A DNA stretch of 43,458 bases from Chloroflexota bacterium (lineage in GTDB: Bacteria; Chloroflexota; Anaerolineae; UBA4142): assembly GCA_016223105.1 (NCBI GenBank), contig JACRPR010000214.1, positions 1-43,458 of the forward strand, read 5' to 3'. Below the pieces are notes generated by a model that saw only the letters and a program-made list of their open reading frames with translations, was not told where the DNA came from and made no database searches. The position numbers and the translations under genes are program-made. Shown piece by piece: positions 1 through 7,714 of this stretch (position 1 is its first letter; the number at the start of each line of letters is the position of its first letter).

Positions 1-791
1 TTGATCGGCGCGAACTCGAAATCGTTCAAGAGTTCATCGCGTCGGTGCGCGGTTTGATCGAGGTTGAAATAGTGGCGGAATGATTTCGTGCGCGATAAAT
101 TTTTGCGCGGTTGGTCGGGATCGAATTCCCAGGGATGCAAATAAAAAATCACCGGGCGACCGGCGCGATTGACCTGGCGCATCAAAAATTTCGTCAGCGT
201 GTACGGGAACACGCGAAAATATCCGCCGCCACTGCACGGCACGGGCTTGCCCGCGATCTCCGCGACACTCAGCGGCACTTCGGTCAGCGCGCCGCGTGCG
301 TGAATCGCGAGCGGTGCATCGCCGATGCCGTAATCGGGATGCCCGCTAATCGGAAAAATGGACGAATCGTACTCGATGCCGTGCCGCGCGAGAATTTCGA
401 ACGCCCACAAGGTTTGATTCGTGATCGTGAACGACGGCGCGCGATAACCGATGATTTTTTGCACTGTGCACGCGCGCGTTACACGCAACGCGTTTTCGAG
501 ATCGCGTTCAAATTCGTCCGGGGTCGTGTGTGTGAGGAGCGTGTGCGAGTAACCGTGCGTCGCGATCTCGTGCCCGCGCGCGTCAATCTCGCGAACGAGA
601 TCGGGCACGCGCGCCGCGATCCAGCCCAGCACGAAAAACGTCGCGCGTGTGTTGTGCTTGCTCAGCACATCAAGCACGCGCCGCGTGTTCGCGACGACGC
701 GCAATTCCTGCTTGTCCCAATCCTCGATTTTGATATTGAGATTGTAAGCGCAGAACCAATCTTCGAGATCAATCGAAATCGCGTTTTTCAT
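1..791 (-). CDS. Polysaccharide deacetylase (NodB/CE4 fold), C-terminus cut by window edge
   Basis: An open frame of 263 codons begins at ATG 791-789 and runs off the left edge. Residues 6-12 read SIDLEDW, with the NodB metal-binding Asp. The H-x3-H zinc pair is H79/H83, followed by RAPS (117-120) and LHPW (218-221). This combination fits CE4 deacetylases of the DUF3473 type, often found near XrtA/PEP-CTERM exopolysaccharide loci. They remove N- or O-acetyl groups from surface polysaccharide. No signal peptide is visible. Its ATG overlaps the stop of the upstream VWA gene (ATGA), so translation is probably coupled, although a link between a chelatase-type protein and a deacetylase is not obvious. 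The family assignment is firm; the DUF3473 subtype is inference. Confidence 0.85.
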   Translation of the reverse strand, partial: MKNAISIDLEDWFCAYNLNIKIEDWDKQELRVVANTRRVLDVLSKHNTRATFFVLGWIAARVPDLVREIDARGHEIATHGYSHTLLTHTTPDEFERDLENALRVTRACTVQKIIGYRAPSFTITNQTLWAFEILARHGIEYDSSIFPISGHPDYGIGDAPLAIHARGALTEVPLSVAEIAGKPVPCSGGGYFRVFPYTLTKFLMRQVNRAGRPVIFYLHPWEFDPDQPRKNLSRTKSFRHYFNLDQTAHRRDELLNDFEFAPI

Positions 792-1687
792 TTTGAAATT
801 ACTTTCATCTCTTCACGCACCTTCGCGTACAACTCTTCCGCCTTCAACTGCTTGAGCGTGTAACAGGGACCACCCAAATCATCCGCGAGCGTCGCCGCGA
901 GTCCGCGATCAAATGCTTCGTGCTCGGTATTGATCACGACCGAACGCAGATCGGCTTTTTTGATCATTCCCGCGACGCGATGCGCTTCTTCTTGCGGCGG
1001 CAAATCGGTGAGCGACACATTGCCCGCGCCGTCGGTAACAATGATCATCAACGGCATCACTTCGCGATCTTTCGCGCGCTCGCGCACAAGCACCTGGTGC
1101 GCGAGCAACAGCCCCGCGCTCAACGGCGTCTTGCCGCCAACCGGAATATCCTTCAACGCTTTTTCCGCAAGATCAACCGACGAGGTCGGCGGCAGAATTA
1201 ATCGCGCGTCTTCTTTTTGAAAAACGACCAAACCGACGCGATCGCGTTTTTGGTACGCATCGATCAGCAGAGACATAATCGCGCCTTTGGTCGCGATCAT
1301 TCGCTCCGCCGCCGCCATTGACCAGGACGCGTCCACGACGAACAAGATCAAATTCGCGGCGCGGCGCACGCGCACCTTTCGCATCAAATCCTGGGATTCA
1401 ATCGCGAGCGCGATCTCGCGATGTTTGCGCCGAATTTGATGCGGCGCGGCTTGGCGCAATGTCGCGTCGAACGCGAGATCGGTTTTTGTGCCGGTCATTG
1501 GACGCGAGGAAACATAACGTCCGCGCTTGCGCTCGGTGCGCGTGCGCGAACGTTTGCCCGCGACTTTGCGCGGGAGTTTGTCGAGGGGAGTTTGGAGTTT
1601 CTTGGGGCGAAATGCTTTGCCGACATCAACCTTGTGATCGGCGGGACGCGGCGTGGGTTTGCCGGGATCGTGTCCCTGTCCTTGCAC
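788..1687 (-). CDS. VWA-domain (ChlD/CobT-like) half of a chelatase protein
   Basis: From GTG 1687 this frame encodes 299 residues: a basic, proline-rich linker (1-65), then a VWA domain. The MIDAS motif is DASWS (D119, S121, S123), with T187 in KTPLSAG and D219 in VTDGAGN. It resembles the C-terminal half of the single-chain putative cobaltochelatase / ChlD family, which couples AAA+ motor action to metal insertion into a tetrapyrrole. The frame stays open upstream of the GTG, through an acidic PPPEP linker, as far as the A9 run at 1748-1756 where the ChlI-like frame ends. The natural product is therefore probably a ChlI-VWA fusion made by -1 frameshifting, or one gene broken by an indel. 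No large subunit (ChlH/CobN) lies in the window, so the metal is unknown. Confidence 0.8.
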   Translation of the reverse strand: MQGQGHDPGKPTPRPADHKVDVGKAFRPKKLQTPLDKLPRKVAGKRSRTRTERKRGRYVSSRPMTGTKTDLAFDATLRQAAPHQIRRKHREIALAIESQDLMRKVRVRRAANLILFVVDASWSMAAAERMIATKGAIMSLLIDAYQKRDRVGLVVFQKEDARLILPPTSSVDLAEKALKDIPVGGKTPLSAGLLLAHQVLVRERAKDREVMPLMIIVTDGAGNVSLTDLPPQEEAHRVAGMIKKADLRSVVINTEHEAFDRGLAATLADDLGGPCYTLKQLKAEELYAKVREEMKVISK

Positions 1688-1737
1688 CGATTGATCGCTC
1701 GGCTCCGGCGGCGGCGCGTCGGAGGTTTGCTCAGACG

Positions 1738-2829
1738 CTACCCCGGCTTTTTTTTTACATCGCGCGCGGCGTCACTTTTTTGTTGCTGGTTCGCGACGCC
1801 TTGCTTGGATTGATCGAGCCGCTTTTCGAGTTGCTCCATTCGCAATTCGACTTCTTGGAACGCGCGACGTTTCATCCGATGCGGCAACGCGAGTTCGGCG
1901 GCGAGCAAAATATCTTCTTCGTTAATTTCGGCGCGGCTCATCAGCGCGGCGTGGGCGCGCGCGCCTTTGAGAATGACCAGGTCGGAGCGATGTCCGTCCA
2001 CTTCAAGCCCGGCGGATAGTTCCGCGATCGCGTACAAATCCGGTTGCGCGTGTTTGACCGAAGGAAGCGTGTGCCGCGCCGCGTCGATCTCTTTAGAAAG
2101 TTTTTCTTCTTCGACGCACCACTCGTTGCAAAAACCAACGGGATCAGTTTCAAACGCGAGCCGGCGTTCGATGATCTCGACGCGCGCTTCCGCGTCGCTG
2201 ATGCCTTTGATCTCGACAGACAAACCAAAGCGGTCAAGCAACTGCGGGCGCAGTTCGCCTTCTTCCGGGTTCATCGTGCCAACCAGGACGAATTGCGCGG
2301 GATGTTGAAACGAGATGCCTTCGCGCTCGACGACGTTCACGCCCATCGCCGCGCTGTCGAGCAAAAGATCAACGACGTGATCGTCGAGCAGGTTCACTTC
2401 GTCCACGTACAAAATTCCGCGATTCGCCGCGGCGAGTACGCCGGCGTCAAATTTCTTTTCGCCTTTTTTGATCGCGTGCTCGATGTCGAGCGTGCCGACG
2501 ACGCGATCTTCGGTCGCGCTCACCGGCAAATCCACGAGCCGGACTTTGCGCCGCGCGACCGGCAATTCTTCACCGCGCGCGACGCGCGCGCGGCACTTGT
2601 CGCACAAGCGATCTTTTTCGTACGGGTTGCAACTGAACGGGCAATCCGCGACGACATTGATCTCCGGCAAGAGCGCGGCGAGCGCGCGCACGGCGGTAGA
2701 TTTCGCGGTGCCGCGTTCGCCGCGAATCAACACGCCGCCGATCAATGGGTTGATCGCGTTGAGCACGAGCGCGCGTTTCATTTTATCTTGATTGACAATC
2801 GCGGTAAAGGGAAAAATCGGCTGAGCCAT
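1738..2829 (-). CDS. ChlI/BchI-like AAA+ chelatase ATPase subunit
   Basis: This 363-residue AAA+ ATPase of the magnesium/cobalt chelatase family has Walker [10 protein letters not shown] (37-45), Walker B LYVDE (140-144), sensor-1 Asn187 in VGTMNP and the arginine-finger region DRF (199-201). A four-cysteine cluster (C63, C67, C76, C79) is typical of the one-chain ChlI-ChlD 'putative cobaltochelatase' group rather than of classical BchI. The C-terminus ends in a lysine-rich stretch exactly at an A9 run, where a -1 shift would join it to the VWA frame. If slippage is partial, the gene could supply both a small (ATPase only) and a medium (fusion) subunit. The start ATG 2829 has only a weak upstream purine tract; a good promoter lies about 45 bp upstream. 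Confidence 0.88.
   Translation of the reverse strand: MAQPIFPFTAIVNQDKMKRALVLNAINPLIGGVLIRGERGTAKSTAVRALAALLPEINVVADCPFSCNPYEKDRLCDKCRARVARGEELPVARRKVRLVDLPVSATEDRVVGTLDIEHAIKKGEKKFDAGVLAAANRGILYVDEVNLLDDHVVDLLLDSAAMGVNVVEREGISFQHPAQFVLVGTMNPEEGELRPQLLDRFGLSVEIKGISDAEARVEIIERRLAFETDPVGFCNEWCVEEEKLSKEIDAARHTLPSVKHAQPDLYAIAELSAGLEVDGHRSDLVILKGARAHAALMSRAEINEEDILLAAELALPHRMKRRAFQEVELRMEQLEKRLDQSKQGVANQQQKSDAARDVKKKPG
1747..1753 (-). other. Candidate -1 ribosomal frameshift site (A AAA AAG)
   Basis: On the minus strand nine A's (1756-1748) are followed by G. In the ChlI-like frame this reads GTA AAA AAA AAG CCG GGG TAG, so the heptamer A_AAA_AAG of E. coli dnaX sits four codons before the stop. 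A -1 slip enters the frame that continues through the linker into the VWA domain. A possible stimulatory hairpin (1703-1707 with 1720-1724) lies about 22 nt downstream, which is further than usual. Programmed frameshifting in chlD-type genes has been described by I. Antonov (2020). A homopolymer sequencing error would look the same. Confidence 0.55.
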
Positions 2830-2870
2830 TTTTGTTTCTCACATTAAGATCGCGTCATCGCGTCGCGTGT

Positions 2871-2898
2871 ATTATACGCCAATCGCGACATCGCGCAA
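2871..2898 (-). promoter_or_regulatory. Promoter for the chelatase gene
   Basis: On the minus strand TTGCGC (2898-2893), a 16-nt spacer and TATAAT (2876-2871) form a sigma-70-type promoter ending about 40 nt before the ATG at 2829. Confidence 0.6.
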
Positions 2899-2918
2899 AC
2901 GCGTTTTGAAAAAATGTA

Positions 2919-2940
2919 GGGCGACCGGCTCGGTCGCCCC
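2919..2940 (-). terminator. GC-rich hairpin after the dksA-like gene
   Basis: GGGCGACCG (2919-2927) pairs perfectly with CGGTCGCCC (2931-2939), loop of 3. On the minus strand it lies just beyond the dksA-like stop (2950) and is followed by a T-rich tract (rc of 2908-2914). It is likely an intrinsic terminator, and the sequence could also be a dispersed palindromic repeat. Confidence 0.55.
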
Positions 2941-2949
2941 GTCTTTCAT

Positions 2950-3372
2950 TTATCGCATCGCCGCGCGGCGCGCGAGTTGTTCTAATTCGTTTTTGCATTT
3001 GACGCAGTGCGTTGTTTCCGGCAATGCCGCGAGTCGCGCCGGATCAATCGGCTTGCCGCACCGTTCGCAGATGCCGTACTTGCCTTTTTTCGCGTGATGC
3101 AAAACGTGATCAATCTCCGCGAGTTTTTGTTCGAGGCGCTTGACCAACGCGAGATTTTTTTCGCGCTCGTACACCGCGAGGTCTACGGCATCGCCGGTCG
3201 CTTCGGGCGCGGTTTGTAATTCGGCGCGCAAGTGTTCGAGTTCGGTATGCACCTGCGCGCGTTCTGTTTGCAATTTCTTGTGTTCGGTTTCGTTGAGATG
3301 ATTGTTCTTGGGCGTTGCCGGTTGCCGCGCGATTTTTTTACTCTTGCTCATCGGTTTGATTTTTTTTGGCAA
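2950..3372 (-). CDS. DksA/TraR-family C4 zinc-finger protein
   Basis: This 140-residue protein has a predicted coiled-coil N-terminal half (about 26-96, rich in E, K and L) and a C-terminal C4 zinc finger (C102, C105, C123, C126; CERC...CVKC). The family binds the RNA polymerase secondary channel and modulates initiation, often with (p)ppGpp. I chose TTG 3372 because a clear Shine-Dalgarno GGAGG (3383-3379) lies 6 nt upstream; ATG 3351 is the alternative and has none. The loop region lacks the exact DxxDxA tip of E. coli DksA (it reads AVDLAVYER), so polymerase effects may differ. It is monocistronic, with its own promoter (3416-3444) and a downstream hairpin. Confidence 0.85.
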   Translation of the reverse strand: MPKKIKPMSKSKKIARQPATPKNNHLNETEHKKLQTERAQVHTELEHLRAELQTAPEATGDAVDLAVYEREKNLALVKRLEQKLAEIDHVLHHAKKGKYGICERCGKPIDPARLAALPETTHCVKCKNELEQLARRAAMR

Positions 3373-3415
3373 AGCGATCCTCCCAAAATAAAAAGGTATG
3401 TCGAAATTGGCGCAA

Positions 3416-3444
3416 CTTATAGCACAAATTTTTTCACGCGTCAA
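3416..3444 (-). promoter_or_regulatory. Promoter for the dksA-like gene
   Basis: On the minus strand TTGACG (3444-3439), a 17-nt spacer and TATAAG (3421-3416) lie about 44 nt upstream of the TTG start at 3372. It is arranged back to back with the tRNA-Val promoter. Confidence 0.65.
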
Positions 3445-3456
3445 AAACAATACCAT

Positions 3457-3484
3457 TTGCCAAAAAATTTTTTCGTGGTATAAT
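3457..3484 (+). promoter_or_regulatory. Strong promoter for tRNA-Val and probably the lysC leader
   Basis: TTGCCA (3457-3462), a 16-nt spacer and a perfect TATAAT (3479-3484) end 11 nt before the tRNA. No second good promoter was seen between the tRNA and the T-box leader, so this may also drive the aspartokinase operon. Confidence 0.75.
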
Positions 3485-3495
3485 GCGCGCACCTT

Positions 3496-3570
3496 GGGCG
3501 GTTAGCTCAGTTTGGTTAGAGCGCAGCGTTGACATCGCTGAGGTCATAGGTTCGAGCCCTATACCGCCCA
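3496..3570 (+). tRNA. tRNA-Val (anticodon GAC)
   Basis: The 75-nt cloverleaf has acceptor stem GGGCGGT (3496-3502) with ACCGCCC (3563-3569) and discriminator A3570. The anticodon arm is CAGCG/CGCTG with loop TTGACAT and anticodon GAC at 3531-3533. The T arm contains GGTTCGAGCC. The 3' CCA is not encoded. It lies only about 30 nt upstream of the T-box stem I. Confidence 0.97.
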
Positions 3571-3599
3571 CAGTTCAGTGAACAGTAAATAGTAGTTGA

Positions 3600-3856
3600 C
3601 GACGACCAAGACGAGTAATCGAAAGTGCGGTCGCAGAGAGATTGGATCAATGACTGCGAATCCAATCGGCAAGCGTTCGATGAAAACCCCTTGCGAGTCG
3701 AGCGAAGAAAACGTAGTGTCGCCCCTCGTGGGCGTTCCACGCAAGTAAACCGCTCCGGCGCAACCGTTATCCGCGGATCAAGAGCGCGTGCGCGCGAATC
3801 TGGGTGGAACCGCGGGAAACTCTCTCGTCCCAATGTGTGGATGTGAGAGTTTTTTG
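3600..3856 (+). promoter_or_regulatory. T-box riboswitch, threonine type, ahead of aspartokinase
   Basis: T-box leaders read the charging state of a tRNA and stop transcription when it is charged. Stem I is recognisable: a basal helix (3603-3606 with 3697-3700, CAAG 3607-3610 with CTTG 3690-3693), a specifier loop with AGTA on the 5' side (3614-3617) and GAAAACCC (3682-3689) on the 3' side, and a 6-bp helix (3618-3623 with 3676-3681). The AGAGAG element lies at 3635-3640. The T-box core GGGTGGAACCGCG is at 3802-3814. Its TGGA (3805-3808) calls for a tRNA with discriminator U, as in tRNA-Thr and tRNA-Gly, and the specifier loop offers ACC (3686-3688). Together these point to tRNA-Thr. AAC (3685-3687) is the other possible triplet, but tRNA-Asn normally has discriminator G. 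Confidence 0.88.
3819..3855 (+). terminator. T-box terminator hairpin
   Basis: 3819-3830 (ACTCTCTCGTCC) pairs with 3839-3850 with one T-T mismatch and one G-T pair, loop of 8, followed by a T run (3850-3855). The 5' strand starts just after the T-box core, as expected for the terminator that competes with the antiterminator. Confidence 0.88.
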
Positions 3857-3859
3857 TTT

Positions 3860-3879
3860 GGCAAATTTAGAAATTTGCC
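3860..3879. repeat. GGCAAATTT palindrome, copy 1
   Basis: GGCAAATTT (3860-3868) AG AAATTTGCC (3871-3879), a 9-bp perfect inverted repeat just upstream of the lysC Shine-Dalgarno. Related copies are at 14588, 15969 (decayed), 19852 and 39474. Confidence 0.8.
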
Positions 3880-3892
3880 GTACGAGGACAAT

Positions 3893-5296
3893 ATGCGTCT
3901 CGTGATGAAATTCGGCGGCACGTCCGTCGGCGATGGCAAGCGAATAAAAAATGTTGCGAACCTGGTGCGCGGTTACGCGATGCAAGGGCACGCGATTGTG
4001 GTCGCGACGAGTGCGATGAGCAAAGTAACCGATATGCTCATCGGCGCGGCGCGCCGCGCGGCGGAAAGCGACGCGCCAGCGTACATCGCCGCGACGCGCA
4101 CATTGCTCGATCAACATCTCGTCGCGATCGACGACGCGATCCAGGATTCCGTCGCGCGCGTCGCGTTGCGCGACCAGGTCGAACACAAACTCAACGGCTT
4201 GCTCGAATTGTGCAACAGCATCGCCGTGCTCGGCGAACTGACACCGCGCGCACTCGACACGATCGCGTCGCTCGGCGAACGCTTGATCGTGCCGATCCTC
4301 GCACAGGCATTGCGCGAAGCCGGCGCGCGCGCGGAATCCATCGAAGCGACCGAGCTGATCGTAACCGACGACAATTTCACTTCCGCCGAACCGATCCTGG
4401 ACGCGACGCGCGATAAAGCGCGCGCGCGCTTGATTCCGTTGATTGATGCCGATGTGATCCCGGTTGTAACCGGTTTCATCGGCGCGACGCGCAACGGAAT
4501 TCTCACGACGCTGGGGCGCGGCGGAAGTGATTTTACCGGCACGATTCTCGGCGCGGCGATTGACGCGGACGAAGTGTGGATTTGGACCGATGTGAACGGC
4601 GTGATGACGTGCGATCCGCGCGTCGTGCCGGACGCGCAAACGATTGACGAGATCGCGTACGCCGAAGCCGCAGAGTTATCGTACTTTGGCGCGAAAGTGA
4701 TTCATCCGAAAACGATTGTGCCGGTTGCCGAGCGCGATATTCCGGTGTTGATTCTCAACACGTTCAATCCGACGCATCCTGGGACGCGTATCGTACGCGC
4801 ACCGCGTTCGGATGCGCGCAAAGTCAAAGCGATCACGACGATTCGCAAATTGAGTTTGATTACGGTCGAGGGGCGCGGGATGCAAGGCGTGCCCGGCGTT
4901 GCCGCCAAAGTTTTTTCGGCGGTCGCGCGCGAGGGAATCAGCGTGCTGATGATCTCGCAATCATCGTCGGAGCAAAACATTTGCTTTGTGATCGAAGCGG
5001 ACGCGACGCAACGCGCGATTGTCGCGCTCGAAAAAGAATTTGAACTCGAACGATTGCGCCACAACATTGATCGGATTTGGGCGCAGGAAAAAATCGCGAT
5101 CCTCGCGGTGGTCGGCGCGGGAATGAAAAACACGCCGGGCATCGCCGCCAAAGTGTTCGGCGCGCTCGGCGACAATAATCTCAACATCATTTCGATCGCG
5201 CAAGGATCGTCCGAATACAACTTGTCGCTTGTCGTGGATGAGCGTGATGCGGACAACGCGATGCGCGCAATTCATACTAGTTTTCTAGTGCAATAG
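3893..5296 (+). CDS. lysC: Aspartate kinase
   Basis: Aspartokinase phosphorylates L-aspartate in the first step to threonine, methionine and lysine. The 467 residues comprise the kinase domain with KFGGTSVGD (6-14), the GRGGSDFTG motif in the middle, and two C-terminal ACT domains, each with the GVPGVAAKVF / NTPGIAAKVF pattern. The length and ACT layout resemble the monofunctional group related to the kinase part of ThrA. I chose ATG 3893 because GAGG lies at 3884-3887; an in-frame GTG at 3788 would start inside the T-box core and cannot be real. It is under the threonine-type T-box, and asd follows 69 bp later. The symbol lysC is by function; thrA-like naming would be equally fair. Confidence 0.95.
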   Translation: MRLVMKFGGTSVGDGKRIKNVANLVRGYAMQGHAIVVATSAMSKVTDMLIGAARRAAESDAPAYIAATRTLLDQHLVAIDDAIQDSVARVALRDQVEHKLNGLLELCNSIAVLGELTPRALDTIASLGERLIVPILAQALREAGARAESIEATELIVTDDNFTSAEPILDATRDKARARLIPLIDADVIPVVTGFIGATRNGILTTLGRGGSDFTGTILGAAIDADEVWIWTDVNGVMTCDPRVVPDAQTIDEIAYAEAAELSYFGAKVIHPKTIVPVAERDIPVLILNTFNPTHPGTRIVRAPRSDARKVKAITTIRKLSLITVEGRGMQGVPGVAAKVFSAVAREGISVLMISQSSSEQNICFVIEADATQRAIVALEKEFELERLRHNIDRIWAQEKIAILAVVGAGMKNTPGIAAKVFGALGDNNLNIISIAQGSSEYNLSLVVDERDADNAMRAIHTSFLVQ

Positions 5297-5354
5297 TTCG
5301 ACAGCGCGTTAGTTTTTTAACTATCGCACTATCGAACTAACACACTATTGCACT
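5287..5354. repeat. Inverted array of octamer words between lysC and asd
   Basis: The right half reads AACTATCG CACTATCG AACTAACA CACTATTG. The reverse complement of the left half reads AACTAACG CGCTGTCG AACTATTG. The outer arms 5287-5297 and 5344-5354 are perfectly complementary, and the inner arms are 5308-5314 with 5335-5341. The structure overlaps the lysC stop codon and ends just before the asd Shine-Dalgarno (5356-5360), so a folded transcript could affect asd translation. Confidence 0.7.
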
Positions 5355-5365
5355 TGGAGGTAACC

Positions 5366-6406
5366 ATGTCAAAGTTTCCAGTCGCAATTCTTGGCGCAAC
5401 CGGCTTGGTCGGTCAACGTTTGATTCAACTGCTCGCAGGGCATCCCTGGTTTGAGATCAGCGCGCTCGCGGCGAGCGATAATTCGGTCGGCAAAAAATAT
5501 GCGGACGCGGTGAATTGGCATTTGCCGATCGCGATCCCAGACCTGGTGCGCGCAATGATCGTGAAACCGTGCGAACCGCCGATGGACGCGGCGATCATTT
5601 TCTCCGCTCTGCCGAGCGATGTCGCGGGACCAATCGAAGATGATTTCGCGAACGCGGGGTATCTTGTTTCATCCAACGCGTCGAATCATCGGATGGACGC
5701 GGATGTGCCGCTCGTGATCCCGGAAGTGAATCCAGGTCATCTCGATTTGATTCACGCTCAACGCGCGCGGCGCAAAGGCGCGATCATTTGCAATCCGAAT
5801 TGCTCGACGATTCACATCACGCTCGCGCTCAAGCCGCTTGATGACGCGTTTGGTTTGCGCCGCGTGATTGTAGCGACGATGCAAGCGTTGAGCGGTGCGG
5901 GGTATCCCGGCGTCGCGTCGCTCGATGTGTTGGACAATGTGATTCCGTACATCGGCGGCGAAGAAAAGAAACTCGAAAGCGAGCCGTTGAAAATTTTGGG
6001 CACGCTTGAAAACGCGCGCGTCGCCAACGCGAATATTCGCATCAGCGCGGCGTGCAATCGCGTCGCGACACAGGACGGTCACCTCGAAGCCGCATCGGTC
6101 GAATTTTTGACCAAACCGACACTTGACCAAGTGCGTACCGCAATGATACAATTCACGAGTGAACCGCAAGCATTAAATCTGCCGACCGCGCCGGCGCGAC
6201 CGATTGTCGTGCGCGACGAACCGGATCGTCCGCAACCGCGTTTGGATCGCGATGAAGGCAATGGAATGTCTTCGGTTGTCGGACGCATTCGCGAGTGCAA
6301 TGTGTTGGATTACAAATTTCTCGTCCTGGGACACAACACAATTCGCGGCGCGGCAGGCGGCACGTTGTTGAATGCAGAATTACTTGTAGCAAAAAAGTAT
6401 ATTTGA
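5366..6406 (+). CDS. asd: Aspartate-semialdehyde dehydrogenase (archaeal/fungal-type)
   Basis: This NADPH-dependent enzyme makes aspartate semialdehyde from aspartyl phosphate, the next step after LysC. The 346 residues start with the Rossmann signature [12 protein letters not shown] (8-19). The catalytic Cys is C146 in NPNCST and the active-site His is H239 in TQDGHLE. The [14 protein letters not shown] segment and overall pattern match the archaeal/fungal branch rather than the E. coli branch. The start ATG 5366 has GGAGG at 5356-5360, 5 nt away. It probably shares the T-box-controlled transcript with lysC. Confidence 0.95.
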   Translation: MSKFPVAILGATGLVGQRLIQLLAGHPWFEISALAASDNSVGKKYADAVNWHLPIAIPDLVRAMIVKPCEPPMDAAIIFSALPSDVAGPIEDDFANAGYLVSSNASNHRMDADVPLVIPEVNPGHLDLIHAQRARRKGAIICNPNCSTIHITLALKPLDDAFGLRRVIVATMQALSGAGYPGVASLDVLDNVIPYIGGEEKKLESEPLKILGTLENARVANANIRISAACNRVATQDGHLEAASVEFLTKPTLDQVRTAMIQFTSEPQALNLPTAPARPIVVRDEPDRPQPRLDRDEGNGMSSVVGRIRECNVLDYKFLVLGHNTIRGAAGGTLLNAELLVAKKYI

Positions 6407-6408
6407 AA

Positions 6409-6466
6409 TTGGGGATTAGAGAGTGGAGATTGGCTTGTGCCGAATCTCTAATCTCCAATCTCCAAC
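6409..6466. repeat. Inverted heptamer array after asd
   Basis: The left arm has GGGGATT AGAGAGT GGAGATT (6411-6431). The right arm has AATCTCT AATCTCC AATCTCC (6443-6463), whose reverse complement is GGAGATT GGAGATT AGAGATT. The two arms can fold into an imperfect hairpin with a loop around 6434-6442. Similar arrays are at 16264, 20740, 22756 and 30804. Confidence 0.75.
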
Positions 6467-6481
6467 ATCGAAAGGAGTCTC

Positions 6482-7147
6482 GTGGCAACCATTGACGTTT
6501 ATCATTATGCGCGTACTGAAGACCTGGACGCAATTTCGGATGAGGGTTTGAAGCCGGGAGCGCGCTCGATCATCATCGCGTCGCCCGCGCGCGAAAAATC
6601 GGTGTATGCGTGGCCCTCGCCGGATTTCGATGTGATGGGCTACAACGAAAATCCCAAGTATGTGTGCCTGCGCGCCAAAGTCGAGGTCGCACGCTGTCGC
6701 GTCGCGCCGATGGAATTTGCGATGGCGGCGTACGTGAATCACATCGGACGCGGGCAACCCAAGAACGCGGCAATCGCGGAGCAACTGATCGCGGCGTACG
6801 AAAAACTCATCGTGTCATACGATCAGCACACCTTTGGAATGTTTCGCGCGCCGGAAATTTTGATCGAAGGTGAAATCAGCGCGGACGATATCGCGGTGGT
6901 GAAATCGCCGGAGATTGGGACGCGCGGCGAAGAGAATCGGCGCGTGTACGCGGGACGCTGGGCGGAACATCTCATTCGCCTACTTTCGATTTCGCGGACG
7001 CTGATGCAGTTGGGCGAATTGACTGAAGCCGCGTCGAATCGCGGGCTCGCGGTGCGCGTCGCGAAACACGATGACGCAACCGCGTATCTCGAAACGTATA
7101 TGCTCGTCGAGACGAACGATTTCTTTACGGTGGAGAAAGAAGATTGA
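6482..7147 (+). CDS. Hypothetical protein, 221 aa
   Basis: GTG start at 6482, with AAAGGAG (6471-6477) ideally placed. I do not recognise the family with certainty. The N-terminus (VYHYARTEDLDAISDEGLKPG, start-to-helix pattern of an 'H-Y ... I ... GL.P' motif) and the later PEILIEGEISADDI segment weakly recall ADP-ribosyltransferase-like folds, where a His/Arg, a Tyr and a final acidic residue line the NAD pocket. No membrane segment or signal peptide is present. It follows asd by 75 bp, including the heptamer array, and converges with the next gene (1-bp gap), so it need not belong to the threonine operon. Confidence 0.7.
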   Translation: MATIDVYHYARTEDLDAISDEGLKPGARSIIIASPAREKSVYAWPSPDFDVMGYNENPKYVCLRAKVEVARCRVAPMEFAMAAYVNHIGRGQPKNAAIAEQLIAAYEKLIVSYDQHTFGMFRAPEILIEGEISADDIAVVKSPEIGTRGEENRRVYAGRWAEHLIRLLSISRTLMQLGELTEAASNRGLAVRVAKHDDATAYLETYMLVETNDFFTVEKED

Positions 7148-7148
7148 A

Positions 7149-7610
7149 TTAGTGGAACAGCGCGAGGAATTGATCGAGCAAGCCGGGTTGTGAGTGGCGG
7201 GTCGGCGGTTCGGAGCCCGGCGGATAATGGTCGGCGTACTCGGCATTACGCGGGTCAACGAGCGAACTTGAAACCGGGACGCCCGCGCGCAGTAATAGGT
7301 ACTCCGCCCATACGACTTGGCGACGTTTCACGCAAAAATACAAATCGTCGCCGGCGATGCCGCGATCCCAGACTTTGACACCGTGACGCGCCAAAAGACG
7401 TTCGATGTCAATGCCGCGCCAATGCGACGCGCGCGCGACGCGAATGGTCGGCGCGTTCTGCGCGGTGAGGCACGCGACAAATTCGGACATCACGCCGGCA
7501 AATCCATCGCGACGAAACGCGCCGTCCCAATCCGCATTGAGAAACGTCGAGAGCGCGCCTTCGATGCGATCAATCGGATCAAAGTACGCGGGAAGATCAA
7601 GCCAACTCAC
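7149..7610 (-). CDS. Hypothetical protein, 153 aa
   Basis: The GTG start at 7610 has only a weak purine tract upstream. The protein is soluble, without signal or membrane segments. It has a tryptophan-rich N-terminal part (MSWLDLPAYFDPIDRI) and a basic middle segment around RGIDIERLLARHGVKVWD, which could be a small nucleic-acid or partner-binding fold. The C-terminus is proline-rich and ends in a short hydrophobic helix. No family is recognised. Its stop lies 1 bp from the stop of the convergent gene at 6482-7147, with no terminator between them. Confidence 0.65.
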   Translation of the reverse strand: MSWLDLPAYFDPIDRIEGALSTFLNADWDGAFRRDGFAGVMSEFVACLTAQNAPTIRVARASHWRGIDIERLLARHGVKVWDRGIAGDDLYFCVKRRQVVWAEYLLLRAGVPVSSSLVDPRNAEYADHYPPGSEPPTRHSQPGLLDQFLALFH

Positions 7611-7714
7611 GCGATTTCTCTACTGAACATTTGTTCTATTATACACGCGAATTGTTTTTTTTCAAAATCTAGTTTGCTTTGCCCCGGGTTACTTTCAACG
7701 ACGAGGTTTCCCGT

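Noticed and set aside
1703-1724. Stimulatory hairpin for the chelatase frameshift
   Set aside because: The 5-bp helix lies about 22 nt beyond the slip site, which is too far for a typical stimulator; kept only as a remark.
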